DNA from: Pseudemcibacter aquimaris
GTDB lineage: Bacteria; Pseudomonadota; Alphaproteobacteria; Sphingomonadales; Emcibacteraceae
NCBI RefSeq assembly: GCF_028869115.1
Contig: NZ_CP079800.1
Span: forward strand, 2,294,001 to 2,358,000
Direction of reading: 5' to 3'
DNA: 64,000 nucleotides
The stretch's first letter is position 1. Each line of letters begins with the position of its first letter. The notes beneath the pieces are model-generated. The model made no database searches. It had not been told where the DNA came from and saw only the letters and a program-made list of their open reading frames with translations. The translations under genes were made by a program, and so were the position numbers. Shown in pieces: positions 8,478 through 18,028 of this stretch.

Positions 8478-9436
8478 AGGAACATACCGGAATAATATGC
8501 CGCCGCACCGAATAGCGCCGGATATTCTTCCATAATCAGGTGTGTTTCAATATCCTTTACAAATGGCAGCTTTTCATTTTCTTCGAATTTTTCTCTAAAG
8601 TTGCTGTCGAGGAAGAAATCTTTAAGCTTGGGCAAAACGCCGCCAGCGAGATAAACGCCACCGGTCGCATTAAAGGTCCCTGCCATATCGCTTGCAAAAC
8701 TACCGAGCATACCTGAAAATATCTTGATCGCCTGCACACTATCGGGGTCATTGTCATCCGACGCCATCTTGTTAATTTCAGCAGGATGCAGCCTTAAATT
8801 ATGAGTGCCGTTTATGATGCCAAGCGCATAATAAATATTGCTGATCCCACGCCCGGAAACCATTTCTTCAATAGAGACACGGTGATATTCATCAGCAATA
8901 ATTCTGTTAATTTCTTTTTCAAGGTCACCACTTGCTGAAAAGCCTACATGACCACCTTCACTAGCGACGGCCTTCCATTTATCACCAACTGAAACAAGTG
9001 CACCAACACCGACCCCTGTTCCGGGGCCAAGCACAACCATATTACCGTTTTCGGCAACCTCACCACCACCGATTTGAACAAGTTGATCCCCTTTTAAAAG
9101 CGGCATAGAACAGGCATGAGCACAATAATCATTCATGACCTTAACTTCTTCCATGTTCAGATAACTTGCCAATTCCGATTGTTTAAATTCCCATGTTCCA
9201 TTGGTCATGGTTACAAGATCACTGTTTACCGGCCCTGCAAAAGCAATGGATGCACGCGCAGGCCTTTTACCAACATGCGACAAATAATCATTCACCGCAT
9301 CTTCAAGGTATAACCAGTTTTCCGTTGGACACATGTTGATATTATTCAAACTTATGTCATTTTCGTCATTGATTGATGCAATCGCGAAACGGACATTTGT
9401 GCCGCCAATATCTGCAACCAATAATTCAGAAGTCAT
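8474..9436 (-). CDS. glk: Glucokinase
   Basis: This 320-residue enzyme phosphorylates glucose to glucose-6-phosphate in the cytoplasm. The N-terminal phosphate-binding motif ELLVADIGGTNVRFAIA, VLGPGTGVGVGALV near residue 130 and the SEGGHVGFSASG segment are those of the bacterial Glk family rather than the ROK family. It follows zwf and pgl in the same direction, so the cluster takes free glucose to 6-phosphogluconate. A gap of 69 bp to pgl shows no clear terminator. It is probably controlled with zwf through the operator at 11581-11598. Confidence 0.92.
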   Translation of the reverse strand: MTSELLVADIGGTNVRFAIASINDENDISLNNINMCPTENWLYLEDAVNDYLSHVGKRPARASIAFAGPVNSDLVTMTNGTWEFKQSELASYLNMEEVKVMNDYCAHACSMPLLKGDQLVQIGGGEVAENGNMVVLGPGTGVGVGALVSVGDKWKAVASEGGHVGFSASGDLEKEINRIIADEYHRVSIEEMVSGRGISNIYYALGIINGTHNLRLHPAEINKMASDDNDPDSVQAIKIFSGMLGSFASDMAGTFNATGGVYLAGGVLPKLKDFFLDSNFREKFEENEKLPFVKDIETHLIMEEYPALFGAAAYYSGMFL

Positions 9437-9505
9437 TCAATCTTCCCCATTTTATTTCTTTTATTCCAGTTCAACACTAACCATTGATGATGTCAATATG
9501 ACAAT

Positions 9506-10204
9506 TCATTCCGCCCAATATAGTGTAACTGGCACTTTATCCTGATTAAGTAAATAACTAACAGGCAGTTCATCAGTTTTACCCAAACTTGCCTTTTCAA
9601 ATACTTTTAATTTTTCATCACCATAGAAAAACAAAATAACTTGTTTTGAATTCAGGATACAGTTTAACGTCATTGAAATACGGTCTACTTCGCCGTTTCC
9701 ACGAACAATCGGCGCACACCTATTAGCATTCCCCTCGTCCATTGCAACTATGGTGTCATGAACACCCGGAAAAAGTGATGCCATATGCCCGTCAGTACCC
9801 ATGCCAATTAATACAACATCAATTGGCGCAGGAAATGTGGCCAGTTTGTTTTCTGTTTTCGGCTGTCCATCACGCGGGTTATCGGGTGATGATTTTAACC
9901 CGACATAATTTGCGGATGATGCATTATTTTGCAAAAGCATATTTCTGATCAATTTTTCATTACTATCATCATGATCAGGTGCAACCCATCGTTCATCGGT
10001 TGGCGCAAACCAAACCTTATCCCAATCGAGGGTTTCTTTTGACAATTTCTCATATAATGGGCCCGGTGTAGTGCCACCAGATAGCAGCATTGATGCCTTG
10101 TTATTTTCAGAAACACCATTATTCAAAGACTGAATAATTTCGTCGTTTAAATCATTAATCAGGCTTTCACGATTTTCATATTTTTTTACTGATATATTTT
10201 TCAT
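9506..10204 (-). CDS. pgl: 6-phosphogluconolactonase
   Basis: This 232-residue protein hydrolyses 6-phosphogluconolactone to 6-phosphogluconate. It shows the NagB/Pgl-type phosphate-sugar motif MLLSGGTTPGPLYEKLS near residue 41, then WFAPTDERWVAPDHDDSNEKL and VVLIGMGTDGHMASLFPG, all typical of DevB/Pgl. The start lies 2 bp after the zwf stop, so the two are tightly coupled. No edd or eda gene is in the window, so the later Entner-Doudoroff steps must be encoded elsewhere. Confidence 0.93.
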   Translation of the reverse strand: MKNISVKKYENRESLINDLNDEIIQSLNNGVSENNKASMLLSGGTTPGPLYEKLSKETLDWDKVWFAPTDERWVAPDHDDSNEKLIRNMLLQNNASSANYVGLKSSPDNPRDGQPKTENKLATFPAPIDVVLIGMGTDGHMASLFPGVHDTIVAMDEGNANRCAPIVRGNGEVDRISMTLNCILNSKQVILFFYGDEKLKVFEKASLGKTDELPVSYLLNQDKVPVTLYWAE

Positions 10205-10206
10205 TG

Positions 10207-11553
10207 TTAATCCAGTGTTGGCCCATTTGAGCCTGCTTTATAATTTTCAATCTGTTGATTTGTTGTGGCCCATCCAGCTCTAACGGCATCAATCCACTTC
10301 CATGACGCCATGATTTCATCATCACGTACAAAATAGGTCTGATCCCCCTTGATGATTTGATGAATTAAAAATTCATAAGCCTCCGGCACCCGAATATCGT
10401 CCGCGACCAGTTTTTCATTTATTTGAAGATCATTAATATGTGATAAATTTCTAAACCGAATTTCCGGCTGAATTTCAATGAAAAGTTTTTGATCATTTTC
10501 AAGAATAATTTCCACTTCAGCTTTTCTTTCGGATAACCTTTTACCCGTACGCAAATAAAACGGCACATTCTGCCATCGATCATTTTCGATGTATGCTTTG
10601 ATGGCAACGAATGTTTCACCAGTTCCCGCTGCACTCTCATTTTTCATTTTTATTTCATCGAGGTATCCTGGCACACTTCCCCCATCCAATTCACCCGCGA
10701 TGTATTGCCCTTTAACGGTTAACTGATTGACGTTCGTTTCATCAATGACGGAAAGCCTTTTAACCGCTGCAACCTTTTGATCCCTGATCAAATCCGCCTG
10801 CATTTCATCTGGCAAATCCATGGCAACCAATGACAAAATCTGCATTAAGTGGTTTTGCACCATATCACGCAGCACACCGGCACGATCAAGAAACTCAACA
10901 CGCCCTTCAACACCGACTTTTTCAGAAACGGTGATATTAACGCGTTTAATATGATCTTTATTCCATCTGCGTTCCAATGCTGGATAATTATTTCTGATTT
11001 CCAGTATTTTTTGCAAGGCAGGTTTACCCAGATAATGATCAATTCTAAAAATTTGTTTTTCATCGAATGTGCGGCTTAGCAGATCATTGATTTCTTGCGC
11101 GCTTTTTACGTCTTCACCAAGCGGTTTTTCAACAACCAATCTTGAAAATGAAGGGTTTAATTCAAGCGATTTAATTTGTTCACAAACTGGCGCAAACATT
11201 GTTGGCGGTACAGATAGGTAATAGATTATTTCTCTGTCAGTATCAGCTTGAATATTTAGACAATCTGCTAATCCTACCCAATCCTCATCGCTTGAAAGAT
11301 CGACTTTTTTATAAATCAGGTTATTTGCAAAATCAGCATAGACAACCTCATCAAAATCATCCCCGACAAATTCCTTAAGCTTGGACTTAACAAGCCCTAT
11401 GAACTCTTCATGTGATTTCGCGGCTCTTGAAACACAGGAAATGCGAAATTCGGAAGGCATATTGCCATCGCGATATAAATAATAAAGCGACGGCAGTAAT
11501 TTTCTGAGCGATAAATCACCCACACCACCAAATATCACAAAATCAAGTTTCAT
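10207..11553 (-). CDS. zwf: Glucose-6-phosphate 1-dehydrogenase
   Basis: This 448-residue enzyme oxidises glucose-6-phosphate. It has the N-terminal nucleotide-binding segment FVIFGGVGDLSLRKLLPSLY, EKPLGEDVKSA, and the substrate-binding motif RIDHYLGK at about 170-177. I chose ATG 11553, since an AAGGA box ends 9 bases before it; the TTG three codons further upstream would sit directly on that box. The protein is slightly short for Zwf (usually 480-500) but all key blocks are present. It is first in zwf-pgl-glk and has a LacI-type operator 28-45 bp upstream. Confidence 0.93.
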   Translation of the reverse strand: MKLDFVIFGGVGDLSLRKLLPSLYYLYRDGNMPSEFRISCVSRAAKSHEEFIGLVKSKLKEFVGDDFDEVVYADFANNLIYKKVDLSSDEDWVGLADCLNIQADTDREIIYYLSVPPTMFAPVCEQIKSLELNPSFSRLVVEKPLGEDVKSAQEINDLLSRTFDEKQIFRIDHYLGKPALQKILEIRNNYPALERRWNKDHIKRVNITVSEKVGVEGRVEFLDRAGVLRDMVQNHLMQILSLVAMDLPDEMQADLIRDQKVAAVKRLSVIDETNVNQLTVKGQYIAGELDGGSVPGYLDEIKMKNESAAGTGETFVAIKAYIENDRWQNVPFYLRTGKRLSERKAEVEIILENDQKLFIEIQPEIRFRNLSHINDLQINEKLVADDIRVPEAYEFLIHQIIKGDQTYFVRDDEIMASWKWIDAVRAGWATTNQQIENYKAGSNGPTLD

Positions 11554-11580
11554 TAATTTCAATCCTTAACAATTTCCCGA

Positions 11581-11598
11581 AATGTAATCGGTTACATT
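11581..11598. promoter_or_regulatory. Putative LacI-family operator 2 upstream of zwf
   Basis: AATGTAATCGGTTACATT is a nearly perfect dyad with a central CG. It lies 28-45 bp before the zwf ATG, in the only gap between the transporter and zwf. It matches the site at 6616-6633 at 16 of 18 bases. The arrangement suggests repression of zwf-pgl-glk by the LacI protein encoded at 6712-7704. Confidence 0.75.
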
Positions 11599-11641
11599 GT
11601 TGTTGGCAACCATTTTATTTATGCCTTTAAACATTAGCTTT

Positions 11642-13201
11642 TTACCACCAGGTAATATAAATAACCGATATAACGATTAAGACCGCCACAGCGACAATAT
11701 TATAACTTTTTAATGTATGAAAATCTGCTTTTTCCATTGTATGGACTTGATCACTTTCTTCTTTCACCATCAATGATGTTAGAACAGCAAGCCCCAAACA
11801 AATGAAAAACACAAAATTCATCCGATCCAGGAACGGCACTGTCGGCCATAACACTTTAAAGACGACGGAAGCGACGAATGATCCAATCGCCGCCGCTAAC
11901 GCACCTGCAGGTGTCGTTCTGTTCCAGAACATACCAAGCAAGAAAATCACCACGATCCCCGGTGTAAAGAAACCGGTATATTCCTGAATATACTGAAACG
12001 CCTGATCAAAATTTCCAAGAAGTGGTTTTGCCGCAATCATCGCAATAATCAGCGATGAAAAACTGACCAAACGCCCAACCAACACATAATGATGTTGGCT
12101 TTTTTCCGGCTTATAATAACTATAAATATCCATGGTAAAAATGGTCGAAATGCTGTTTGTCATGGAACCCAGTGACGATACAATCGCCGCCACCAATGCC
12201 GCAAATACAAGCCCAAGCATACCAGCCGGCATCAAGGTCATTAATTGTGGGTACGCCTGATCCGAAGTATCAAGACCAGGGAACAATGAAAATGCTGCTA
12301 TACCCGGCAAAACGACGATAATCGGCATAATAACTTTTAAAACTGCCGCAAAAGCAATCCCCTTTTGCGCTTCCTGAATGCTTTTGGCCGCTAACGCCCG
12401 CTGAATAATAAACTGGTTAAATCCCCAATAACCAAAATGCAACACCCACACTGCACCAATCAAGGCAGTAATGCCCGGCAAGTCTTTATAATACGGATTA
12501 TCTTTAGACAGGATCATGTCGAATTTTTCCGGCGCCGTTTCCGTCAACGAAACAAAACCTGCGATCACGCCATTGCCATCAGATATCATATTCAATGTCG
12601 TGTAGGATAAATATAGACCACCAATCACAAGCAATACCACTTGAATGATATCAGTAAAAGCCACTGCTTTTAGCCCGCCATATAATGAGTATGCAGCCGC
12701 AAATGCACCAAGAAATAAAAGCCCATAGAAAATATCGACACCCGCCACCGTATTAATGGCAAGTGACCCAAGCCATAAGACAGATGTCAGATTGACAAAA
12801 ATATAAACCCCAATCCAGAAAATCGCCATTACCAAGCGAACATCATGATTGTATCTACTTTCCAGATACTGCGGCATTGTATAAATGCGATGTTTAAGGA
12901 AAATTGGCAAAAAGAACTTACCAACGATCATGAGTGTAATCGCCGCCAACCATTCATAGGAAGCGATCCCAAGCCCAAGCGCATAGCCAGACCCCGACAT
13001 TCCAATGATTTGTTCAGCCGAAATATTGGCAGCAATCAATGACGCACCGATCGCCCACCATGTTAATGAATTACCCGCAAGGAAATAATCTTTGGTATCT
13101 TTTTCGTGGCCTACTTTTTCTCTGGAAACCAGTGTCGCTATCAATATTAATCCAACGACATAAGCGACAAAGATTCCAATATCCAGCGTCGACAAATTCA
13201 T
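11642..13201 (-). CDS. Sodium:solute (SSS family) sugar symporter
   Basis: This 519-residue integral membrane protein has about 13-14 hydrophobic segments. It starts with DIGIFVAYVVGLILIATL and contains YFLAGNSLTWWAIGASLIAANISAEQIIGMSGSG divided between the first two spans, the SSS-family signature also seen in SGLT/vSGLT. SGAFAAAYSLYGGLKAVAFTD-like and WVLHFGYWGFNQFIIQRALA regions are also typical of sugar members. It is upstream of zwf on the same strand, with the operator in between. By context it imports the sugar or keto-sugar released outside. No operator copy is seen before its own start. Confidence 0.9.
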   Translation of the reverse strand: MNLSTLDIGIFVAYVVGLILIATLVSREKVGHEKDTKDYFLAGNSLTWWAIGASLIAANISAEQIIGMSGSGYALGLGIASYEWLAAITLMIVGKFFLPIFLKHRIYTMPQYLESRYNHDVRLVMAIFWIGVYIFVNLTSVLWLGSLAINTVAGVDIFYGLLFLGAFAAAYSLYGGLKAVAFTDIIQVVLLVIGGLYLSYTTLNMISDGNGVIAGFVSLTETAPEKFDMILSKDNPYYKDLPGITALIGAVWVLHFGYWGFNQFIIQRALAAKSIQEAQKGIAFAAVLKVIMPIIVVLPGIAAFSLFPGLDTSDQAYPQLMTLMPAGMLGLVFAALVAAIVSSLGSMTNSISTIFTMDIYSYYKPEKSQHHYVLVGRLVSFSSLIIAMIAAKPLLGNFDQAFQYIQEYTGFFTPGIVVIFLLGMFWNRTTPAGALAAAIGSFVASVVFKVLWPTVPFLDRMNFVFFICLGLAVLTSLMVKEESDQVHTMEKADFHTLKSYNIVAVAVLIVISVIYITWW

Positions 13202-13289
13202 TTTTCTTCCCTAATTTCTTTTTTAATTCATTAAGCACTAACATGAATTACAAAAACATTAAAGAAGCTTTATTAACGAGAATACGTCT

Positions 13290-13646
13290 CTAAACAGCGA
13301 CCACTTCCGGTCTTAACTGATAAAAAATATAAAGGACTTCAGATTTTTCCTGGTCCCCGATACCATTGCTATCCAATGCTTTCATCACATCATCCACAGC
13401 AGCCATATATTCATTATCGCTGATGTTCATTCCTTTATGAACCGCGAGCATCCCTTCGCCTTCGTAACAAGCAGGGCCACCTGAACCTGTAATGAAAAAA
13501 TCAGAAACCATCTTTTTTAACTTATCATGGTCACTGCTTTCAAATCGCGCCTTAATCAATGGGTTAACATTATGGTTTTCAACAATGTCATTGGAAATTT
13601 TTACTATACCGTCTTCACCACCTAATCTCTCAAATAATGATGTCAT
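13290..13646 (-). CDS. Group 1 truncated haemoglobin
   Basis: This 118-residue protein has the length and pattern of a 2-on-2 truncated haemoglobin: SLFERLGGEDGIVKISNDIV, then FFITGSGGPACYEG, then MLAVHKGMNISDNEY with the proximal haem His at residue 70. Such proteins bind oxygen or detoxify nitric oxide in the cytoplasm. It lies alone between two sugar-metabolism genes, with 88 bp to the symporter start and a terminator upstream, so a role in the sugar pathway is not implied. Confidence 0.9.
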   Translation of the reverse strand: MTSLFERLGGEDGIVKISNDIVENHNVNPLIKARFESSDHDKLKKMVSDFFITGSGGPACYEGEGMLAVHKGMNISDNEYMAAVDDVMKALDSNGIGDQEKSEVLYIFYQLRPEVVAV

Positions 13647-13710
13647 AATAATTCCTCCTTCCTTAGATTATTACGAGAAAGAGTATATATGATTCTCAAC
13701 CTAAAAACAA

Positions 13711-13745
13711 AAAAGGCATCTTGCATAATCCGCAAAATGCCTTTT
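13711..13745 (-). terminator. Rho-independent terminator after the sugar dehydrogenase gene
   Basis: Arms AAAAGGCAT (13711-13719) and ATGCCTTTT (13737-13745) pair, with an inner TTGC/GCAA pair and one mismatch. On the minus strand the stem runs into a T-rich tract. It lies 22 bp after the stop of the gene at 13767-15032. Confidence 0.75.
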
Positions 13746-13766
13746 CTGAATTATTCTAAAGAGATT

Positions 13767-15032
13767 TTATTCTTCTACTGGTGCTGTGATTTTTAAAATT
13801 TTTCTATTCGGCACATCTTGTAAAACATAAATCGCACCATCAGCACCCTGACTTACATGACGAAGACGGTGACCCGGCTCATCAAGAAGGCGTTCTTCCC
13901 CGGCTACATGGTCACCTACTAACACCAAACGTGACAGATGCATGGATGACAGCCCCGTCAAAAACAGGTTTCCTTTCCACTGCGGGAACATGTCGCCTGT
14001 ATAAAACATCATAGACGACGGTGCGAGTGACGGATCCCAGAAATAAATGGGTTGCTCTGTGCCATCTTTCATTGTGCCACTTTCACCTTCTTCCCTCTCA
14101 CGTGGCATCGGACTATATGCAACATACGGCCATCCATAATCTTTACCGGCGGCCAATACGTTAATTTCATCGCCTGTCGTTCCACCTTGATCAGCCACCC
14201 AGAAATCGCCAGTGTTTGGGTTCTTCGCAAGACTGTTTGAATTACGAAGGCCGATAACGTACGCCATATCATTTACATCATCATTGCCAATGAATGGATT
14301 ATCGCTTGGTACCGAACCATCTGTATTAAGACGAAGAACCATGCCTAGGGTATCTTTTAAATTTGGTGATCCCATTGGGCTTTTACGTTGTGTCGTGATC
14401 AATAGCTTACCGTCATCATCGAATGCCATTCGGCTAGGAACAGTTTCAAGAATTACTTTTACATCTGACAGGCTTTTCTCATCAGCAGTAAGCATTGCAC
14501 TCGCCACACGCCAACTCCCCCATGGATTAGCGGCCTTATCTTCACGGGAAAGCGCATTCCATTCTTGGCGTTCCTGCCCTGATTTTTGGTATGCCTCATC
14601 GGAATTATCCGTTTCATAGCCATCTGGTGCCGCAAGATAGCTAAAATAAATCATGCGATTATTTTCAAAATCCGGATCAAGAATGATATCATTTAAACCG
14701 CGCGATCCCCAGGCGCGAACGGCTGGCATTCCTTCAATTGGATCGGATACACTTCCATCTGGAGAAACAACGCGAATACGTCCCGGCACTTCAGTAACAA
14801 GCATATTGCCATTAGGCATATGGGCCATCGTCCAAGGTCTGTTAAGTCCAACTACGAAATCGGTGAGTTCATATCTTGCACTTTTCTTCGCTATTGGGGC
14901 ACGGGTTTGGCCATCAAAGGCCGCTTTTCCTTCGTAATTTGGCCTTTGCTGCTGCGCCGAAGCAGAAAACGCCATTGCCGATGCCGCTACCACCCCAAGC
15001 ATCATTACAGTTTTTTTACCAAACGAATTCAT
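13767..15032 (-). CDS. Exported GSDH-family (sorbosone/aldose) sugar dehydrogenase, PQQ type
   Basis: This 421-residue protein has a signal peptide (KKTVMMLGVVAASAMAFSASA), then the six-bladed propeller family opening VVGLNRPWTMAHMPNGNMLVT. RGLNDIILDPDFENNRMIYF, GLRNSNSLAKNPNTGDFW and GDEINVLAAGKDYGWPYV are typical of the glucose/sorbosone dehydrogenase superfamily, whose members oxidise aldoses with PQQ in the periplasm. No pqq genes are in the window. Being next to the sugar island suggests a parallel oxidation route, which is inference. Confidence 0.85.
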   Translation of the reverse strand: MNSFGKKTVMMLGVVAASAMAFSASAQQQRPNYEGKAAFDGQTRAPIAKKSARYELTDFVVGLNRPWTMAHMPNGNMLVTEVPGRIRVVSPDGSVSDPIEGMPAVRAWGSRGLNDIILDPDFENNRMIYFSYLAAPDGYETDNSDEAYQKSGQERQEWNALSREDKAANPWGSWRVASAMLTADEKSLSDVKVILETVPSRMAFDDDGKLLITTQRKSPMGSPNLKDTLGMVLRLNTDGSVPSDNPFIGNDDVNDMAYVIGLRNSNSLAKNPNTGDFWVADQGGTTGDEINVLAAGKDYGWPYVAYSPMPREREEGESGTMKDGTEQPIYFWDPSLAPSSMMFYTGDMFPQWKGNLFLTGLSSMHLSRLVLVGDHVAGEERLLDEPGHRLRHVSQGADGAIYVLQDVPNRKILKITAPVEE

Positions 15033-15176
15033 TAAATTTCTCCCTGTAATATTATAAACTAGCGAAAGTATAGGTGAAGTCCCCCATCAAATCAAATATG
15101 ATCACAAATCTTTTCTATATTGCACTTGCGAATAATATATTGATAATAGATACTTAAATAAAAAAAGAGAAAAACA

Positions 15177-15791
15177 ATGGCAATTTCATTACACAAAGGC
15201 GACCTGCCTGAAGACGTAAAGTTCACGGGTGCAGTCGCCATCGACACAGAAACAATGGGGCTTAATCCACATCGCGACAGGTTATGTCTGGTGCAATTAT
15301 CATCCGGTGACGGCAATGCGCATCTTGTACAAATTGCCGCAGGTCAAACGGAAGCACCAAATCTGCTTAAATTATTAGAAGACCAATCGGTCACAAAAAT
15401 ATTCCATTTTGCTCGTTTTGATGTTGCCATATTAAAGAAATATCTTAACGCGGACGTCGCCCCTGTTTATTGCACAAAAATCGCATCAAAACTGGTCAGA
15501 ACCTATACCGACCGTCACGGATTAAAAGATTTAACGCGTGAACTCTTAAATATCGATATTTCAAAACAGCAACAAAGTTCAAACTGGGGCGCCGATGAAC
15601 TTAGTCAAGCACAGCTCGAATATGCGGCATCAGACGTTTATCACTTACATAAAATGATGGAAAAACTTGATAAAATGCTCGAAGTCAGCGGTAGAAAAGA
15701 GATGGCATATAAATGTTTTGAATTTTTGCCTACACGCTGTGAACTTGACCTAAAGGGTTGGGATAATACAGATATTTTCGCCCATAGCTAA
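15177..15791 (+). CDS. rnd: Ribonuclease D-like 3'-5' exonuclease (short form)
   Basis: This 204-residue protein has the DEDDy exonuclease motifs: AIDTETMGL with Asp23 and Glu25, FARFDVAIL with Asp82, and YAASDVYHL with Tyr149 and Asp153. It lacks the C-terminal HRDC domains of E. coli RNase D (about 375 residues), which is common for alphaproteobacterial short forms. The role is probably trimming of stable RNA 3' ends in the cytoplasm. It precedes the LPS-export cluster by 168 bp. That gap has a weak hairpin at about 15829-15851 without a T-run. Confidence 0.87.
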   Translation: MAISLHKGDLPEDVKFTGAVAIDTETMGLNPHRDRLCLVQLSSGDGNAHLVQIAAGQTEAPNLLKLLEDQSVTKIFHFARFDVAILKKYLNADVAPVYCTKIASKLVRTYTDRHGLKDLTRELLNIDISKQQQSSNWGADELSQAQLEYAASDVYHLHKMMEKLDKMLEVSGRKEMAYKCFEFLPTRCELDLKGWDNTDIFAHS

Positions 15792-15959
15792 AAAACGCTT
15801 TTTCCGAACTAAAAATCATTGCTTTTACCTTGAAGCAAGGCTTCAGAAGGTCTACATTTAAAGGATGTTATTTGGGCTCCATGATTTTGCCAAATTTACC
15901 CGTTAACAATGCAGAATCATCAGGTTTTATGACAAAATAATATTGGACATTGAAATATA

Positions 15960-16619
15960 GTGAGCACACACCCGGATCAAATACTTAAATCAAATGAAAC
16001 GGTTTCATTCGATGAAAACGACCGTCAGGTACATCGGGCTGACAATTTAAAGAAAACCATCCCGGTTTTAACCCTGATCGCGCTTCTTTGCTTGATCCTT
16101 TACCCGATCCTTGCATCACGTGAAAACAGCTTCACACTGGCTATTGACCGCCTTGAGCAACGCGATGAAAAAGCAAAACTAATTAAACCCAGCTATGTTG
16201 ACGTCGATAGGAATAATAATCCCGTCAATATTTCCGCTGAAAGCGCATACCGTGAAGAGAACGAACATACGGATTATTTCTTTACCAATTTAATCGCTGA
16301 AATGTCACTACCATCCGGCGAAGGTATTGAAATCAACGCCGTGCGTGGTGCATTGAATACGGGCACACAAATTATGGATCTTGGCGGTGAAATCACCATC
16401 CTTTCTGAAAAAGGGCTGCTATTAAGATCAACAGAAGCAACATTTATAATTTCAGATAAGATTGCGACGGGTAAAAACGGGGTTACCGGTATCGCATCTT
16501 TTGGCCGTTTCAGCGCTAATAATTTCGAAGCCAATGTGGGGGAAGAAATTATTACACTAAACGGTAATGTAAAGATTAATTTTGATCCCAATAAACCACT
16601 TGATCTTTTTGGGAATTAA
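15960..16619 (+). CDS. lptC: LPS export ABC transporter periplasmic protein LptC
   Basis: This 219-residue protein begins with GTG at 15960. It has one N-terminal membrane anchor (IPVLTLIALLCLILYPILA, about residues 40-58), then an LptC-type beta-jellyroll region (KPSYVDVDRNNNPVNISAES). LptC links the LptBFG transporter to LptA and hands LPS on. Its place directly before lptA and lptB is the standard alphaproteobacterial order, which strengthens the call despite low sequence conservation. Confidence 0.88.
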   Translation: MSTHPDQILKSNETVSFDENDRQVHRADNLKKTIPVLTLIALLCLILYPILASRENSFTLAIDRLEQRDEKAKLIKPSYVDVDRNNNPVNISAESAYREENEHTDYFFTNLIAEMSLPSGEGIEINAVRGALNTGTQIMDLGGEITILSEKGLLLRSTEATFIISDKIATGKNGVTGIASFGRFSANNFEANVGEEIITLNGNVKINFDPNKPLDLFGN

Positions 16620-16634
16620 GAAAGTTATTTTAGA

Positions 16635-17162
16635 ATGAACAGTTATATTTTTTTGGGGCTTAAAAGCATATTGTTAACGGCATTGATGACCATGGCATCA
16701 TACGCACAGGTTTCAGCATTAAAAGAACATGATGTTGAAAACCCCGTTGATATTAGTGCGGACCGCCTTGAAGTAAAACAAAAGGAAAATATTGCATTAT
16801 TTACGGGAAATGTGGTTGTCAGTCAGTCTGATATGTCACTTGTATCTGACCGTATTACTGTTTTCTATGAAGGGGAAAGCAATGCTGAAAGTACATCATC
16901 CATTTCAAGACTTGATGCATCTGGAAACGTTGTCCTTACCTCACCAACAGAAACAATTCGCAGCACATGGGGTGTTTATGATTTTGCAGAAAAAATCATA
17001 ACGCTTGGCGGTCAGGTTGAATTTAATAATTCGGAAGGGCAAATAAAAAGCCCACGATTACAGGTAAATTTAACCACTGGTCAGATTACAATGGATGGCG
17101 GCCGCGTTGAGGGACAAGGTGAAGGCCGCGTCAGTGGACAATTTACCCCACCGAGTGAATAA
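16635..17162 (+). CDS. lptA: LPS transport periplasmic protein LptA
   Basis: This 175-residue protein has a signal peptide ending near SYAQ and the OstA/LptA core: PVDISADRLEVKQKENIALF, GNVVVSQSDMSLVSDRITVFY and SRLDASGNVVLTSPTETI. LptA forms the periplasmic bridge that carries LPS to the outer membrane. It lies 15 bp after lptC and 77 bp before lptB. Confidence 0.92.
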   Translation: MNSYIFLGLKSILLTALMTMASYAQVSALKEHDVENPVDISADRLEVKQKENIALFTGNVVVSQSDMSLVSDRITVFYEGESNAESTSSISRLDASGNVVLTSPTETIRSTWGVYDFAEKIITLGGQVEFNNSEGQIKSPRLQVNLTTGQITMDGGRVEGQGEGRVSGQFTPPSE

Positions 17163-17239
17163 AAAATTTATTTTCTGATATTGAAAAAATATGATTAACG
17201 CTTACATATTATTAATCAGTTGATGAGTAAAATAAAAAT

Positions 17240-18013
17240 ATGGAAAAAATAATAAAGCTTTCAACACCGGAACATCACTCGTCTTCTCTTGAAGAAGGGT
17301 TGGTGGTTGATGCAGTCGAAAAAAAATACCGCAAAAAAACAGTTCTGCGCGGCATTTCCATGCAAATCAGAAAAGGCGAAGTCGTCGGCCTTCTCGGCCC
17401 TAATGGCGCCGGTAAAACAACAAGCTTTTATACTATGGTTGGTTTGGTGCTTCCTGATTCAGGACGTATTCTTCTTGATGGTCATGATATTACACCAATG
17501 CCGATGTATCGCCGCTCTCGTCTTGGCATCGGATATCTTCCACAAGAGTCATCAATTTTCCGCGGCATGACCGTCGAAGAAAACATCTGGTCAGTCCTTG
17601 AAATTTGTGAATCTGATCCTGCAAAGCGTGCTGAAAAACTTGAAAGCTTGCTTGATGAATTTGCCATTCAGCATATCAGAACATCACCTGCGCTTGCATT
17701 ATCCGGTGGTGAGCGTAGACGTGCAGAAATCGCACGTGCACTGGCATCAGGGCCGTCATATATGCTCTTGGATGAACCATTCGCGGGGATTGACCCGATT
17801 GCTATCGCAGACATTCGTAATTTGGTATCACACCTTAAAGACAGGGACATTGGTGTACTGATTACCGATCATAACGTAAGAGAAACATTGGATATCATTG
17901 ACCGCGCCTATATCATTCATGATGGTCAGGTATTGATGTCTGGTACACCAGAAGAAATCGTCGAAAACGAAGACGTAAAACGCGTTTACCTGGGTGAAAA
18001 CTTCAGTTTATAA
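17240..18013 (+). CDS. lptB: LPS export ABC transporter ATP-binding protein LptB
   Basis: This 257-residue ATPase powers LPS extraction from the inner membrane. Walker A is [20 protein letters not shown], the ABC signature is [16 protein letters not shown], and Walker B is [12 protein letters not shown], followed by the H-loop [10 protein letters not shown]. It is closer to LptB than to other ABC ATPases and sits in the lptC-lptA-lptB-rpoN order. The N-terminus has about 20 extra residues before the domain. Confidence 0.95.
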   Translation: MEKIIKLSTPEHHSSSLEEGLVVDAVEKKYRKKTVLRGISMQIRKGEVVGLLGPNGAGKTTSFYTMVGLVLPDSGRILLDGHDITPMPMYRRSRLGIGYLPQESSIFRGMTVEENIWSVLEICESDPAKRAEKLESLLDEFAIQHIRTSPALALSGGERRRAEIARALASGPSYMLLDEPFAGIDPIAIADIRNLVSHLKDRDIGVLITDHNVRETLDIIDRAYIIHDGQVLMSGTPEEIVENEDVKRVYLGENFSL

Positions 18014-18028
18014 GAGGAAAATTAATAT

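Noticed and set aside
15829-15851. Hairpin after the RNase D gene
   Set aside because: The stem has a bulge and no following T-run, so I do not call a terminator.
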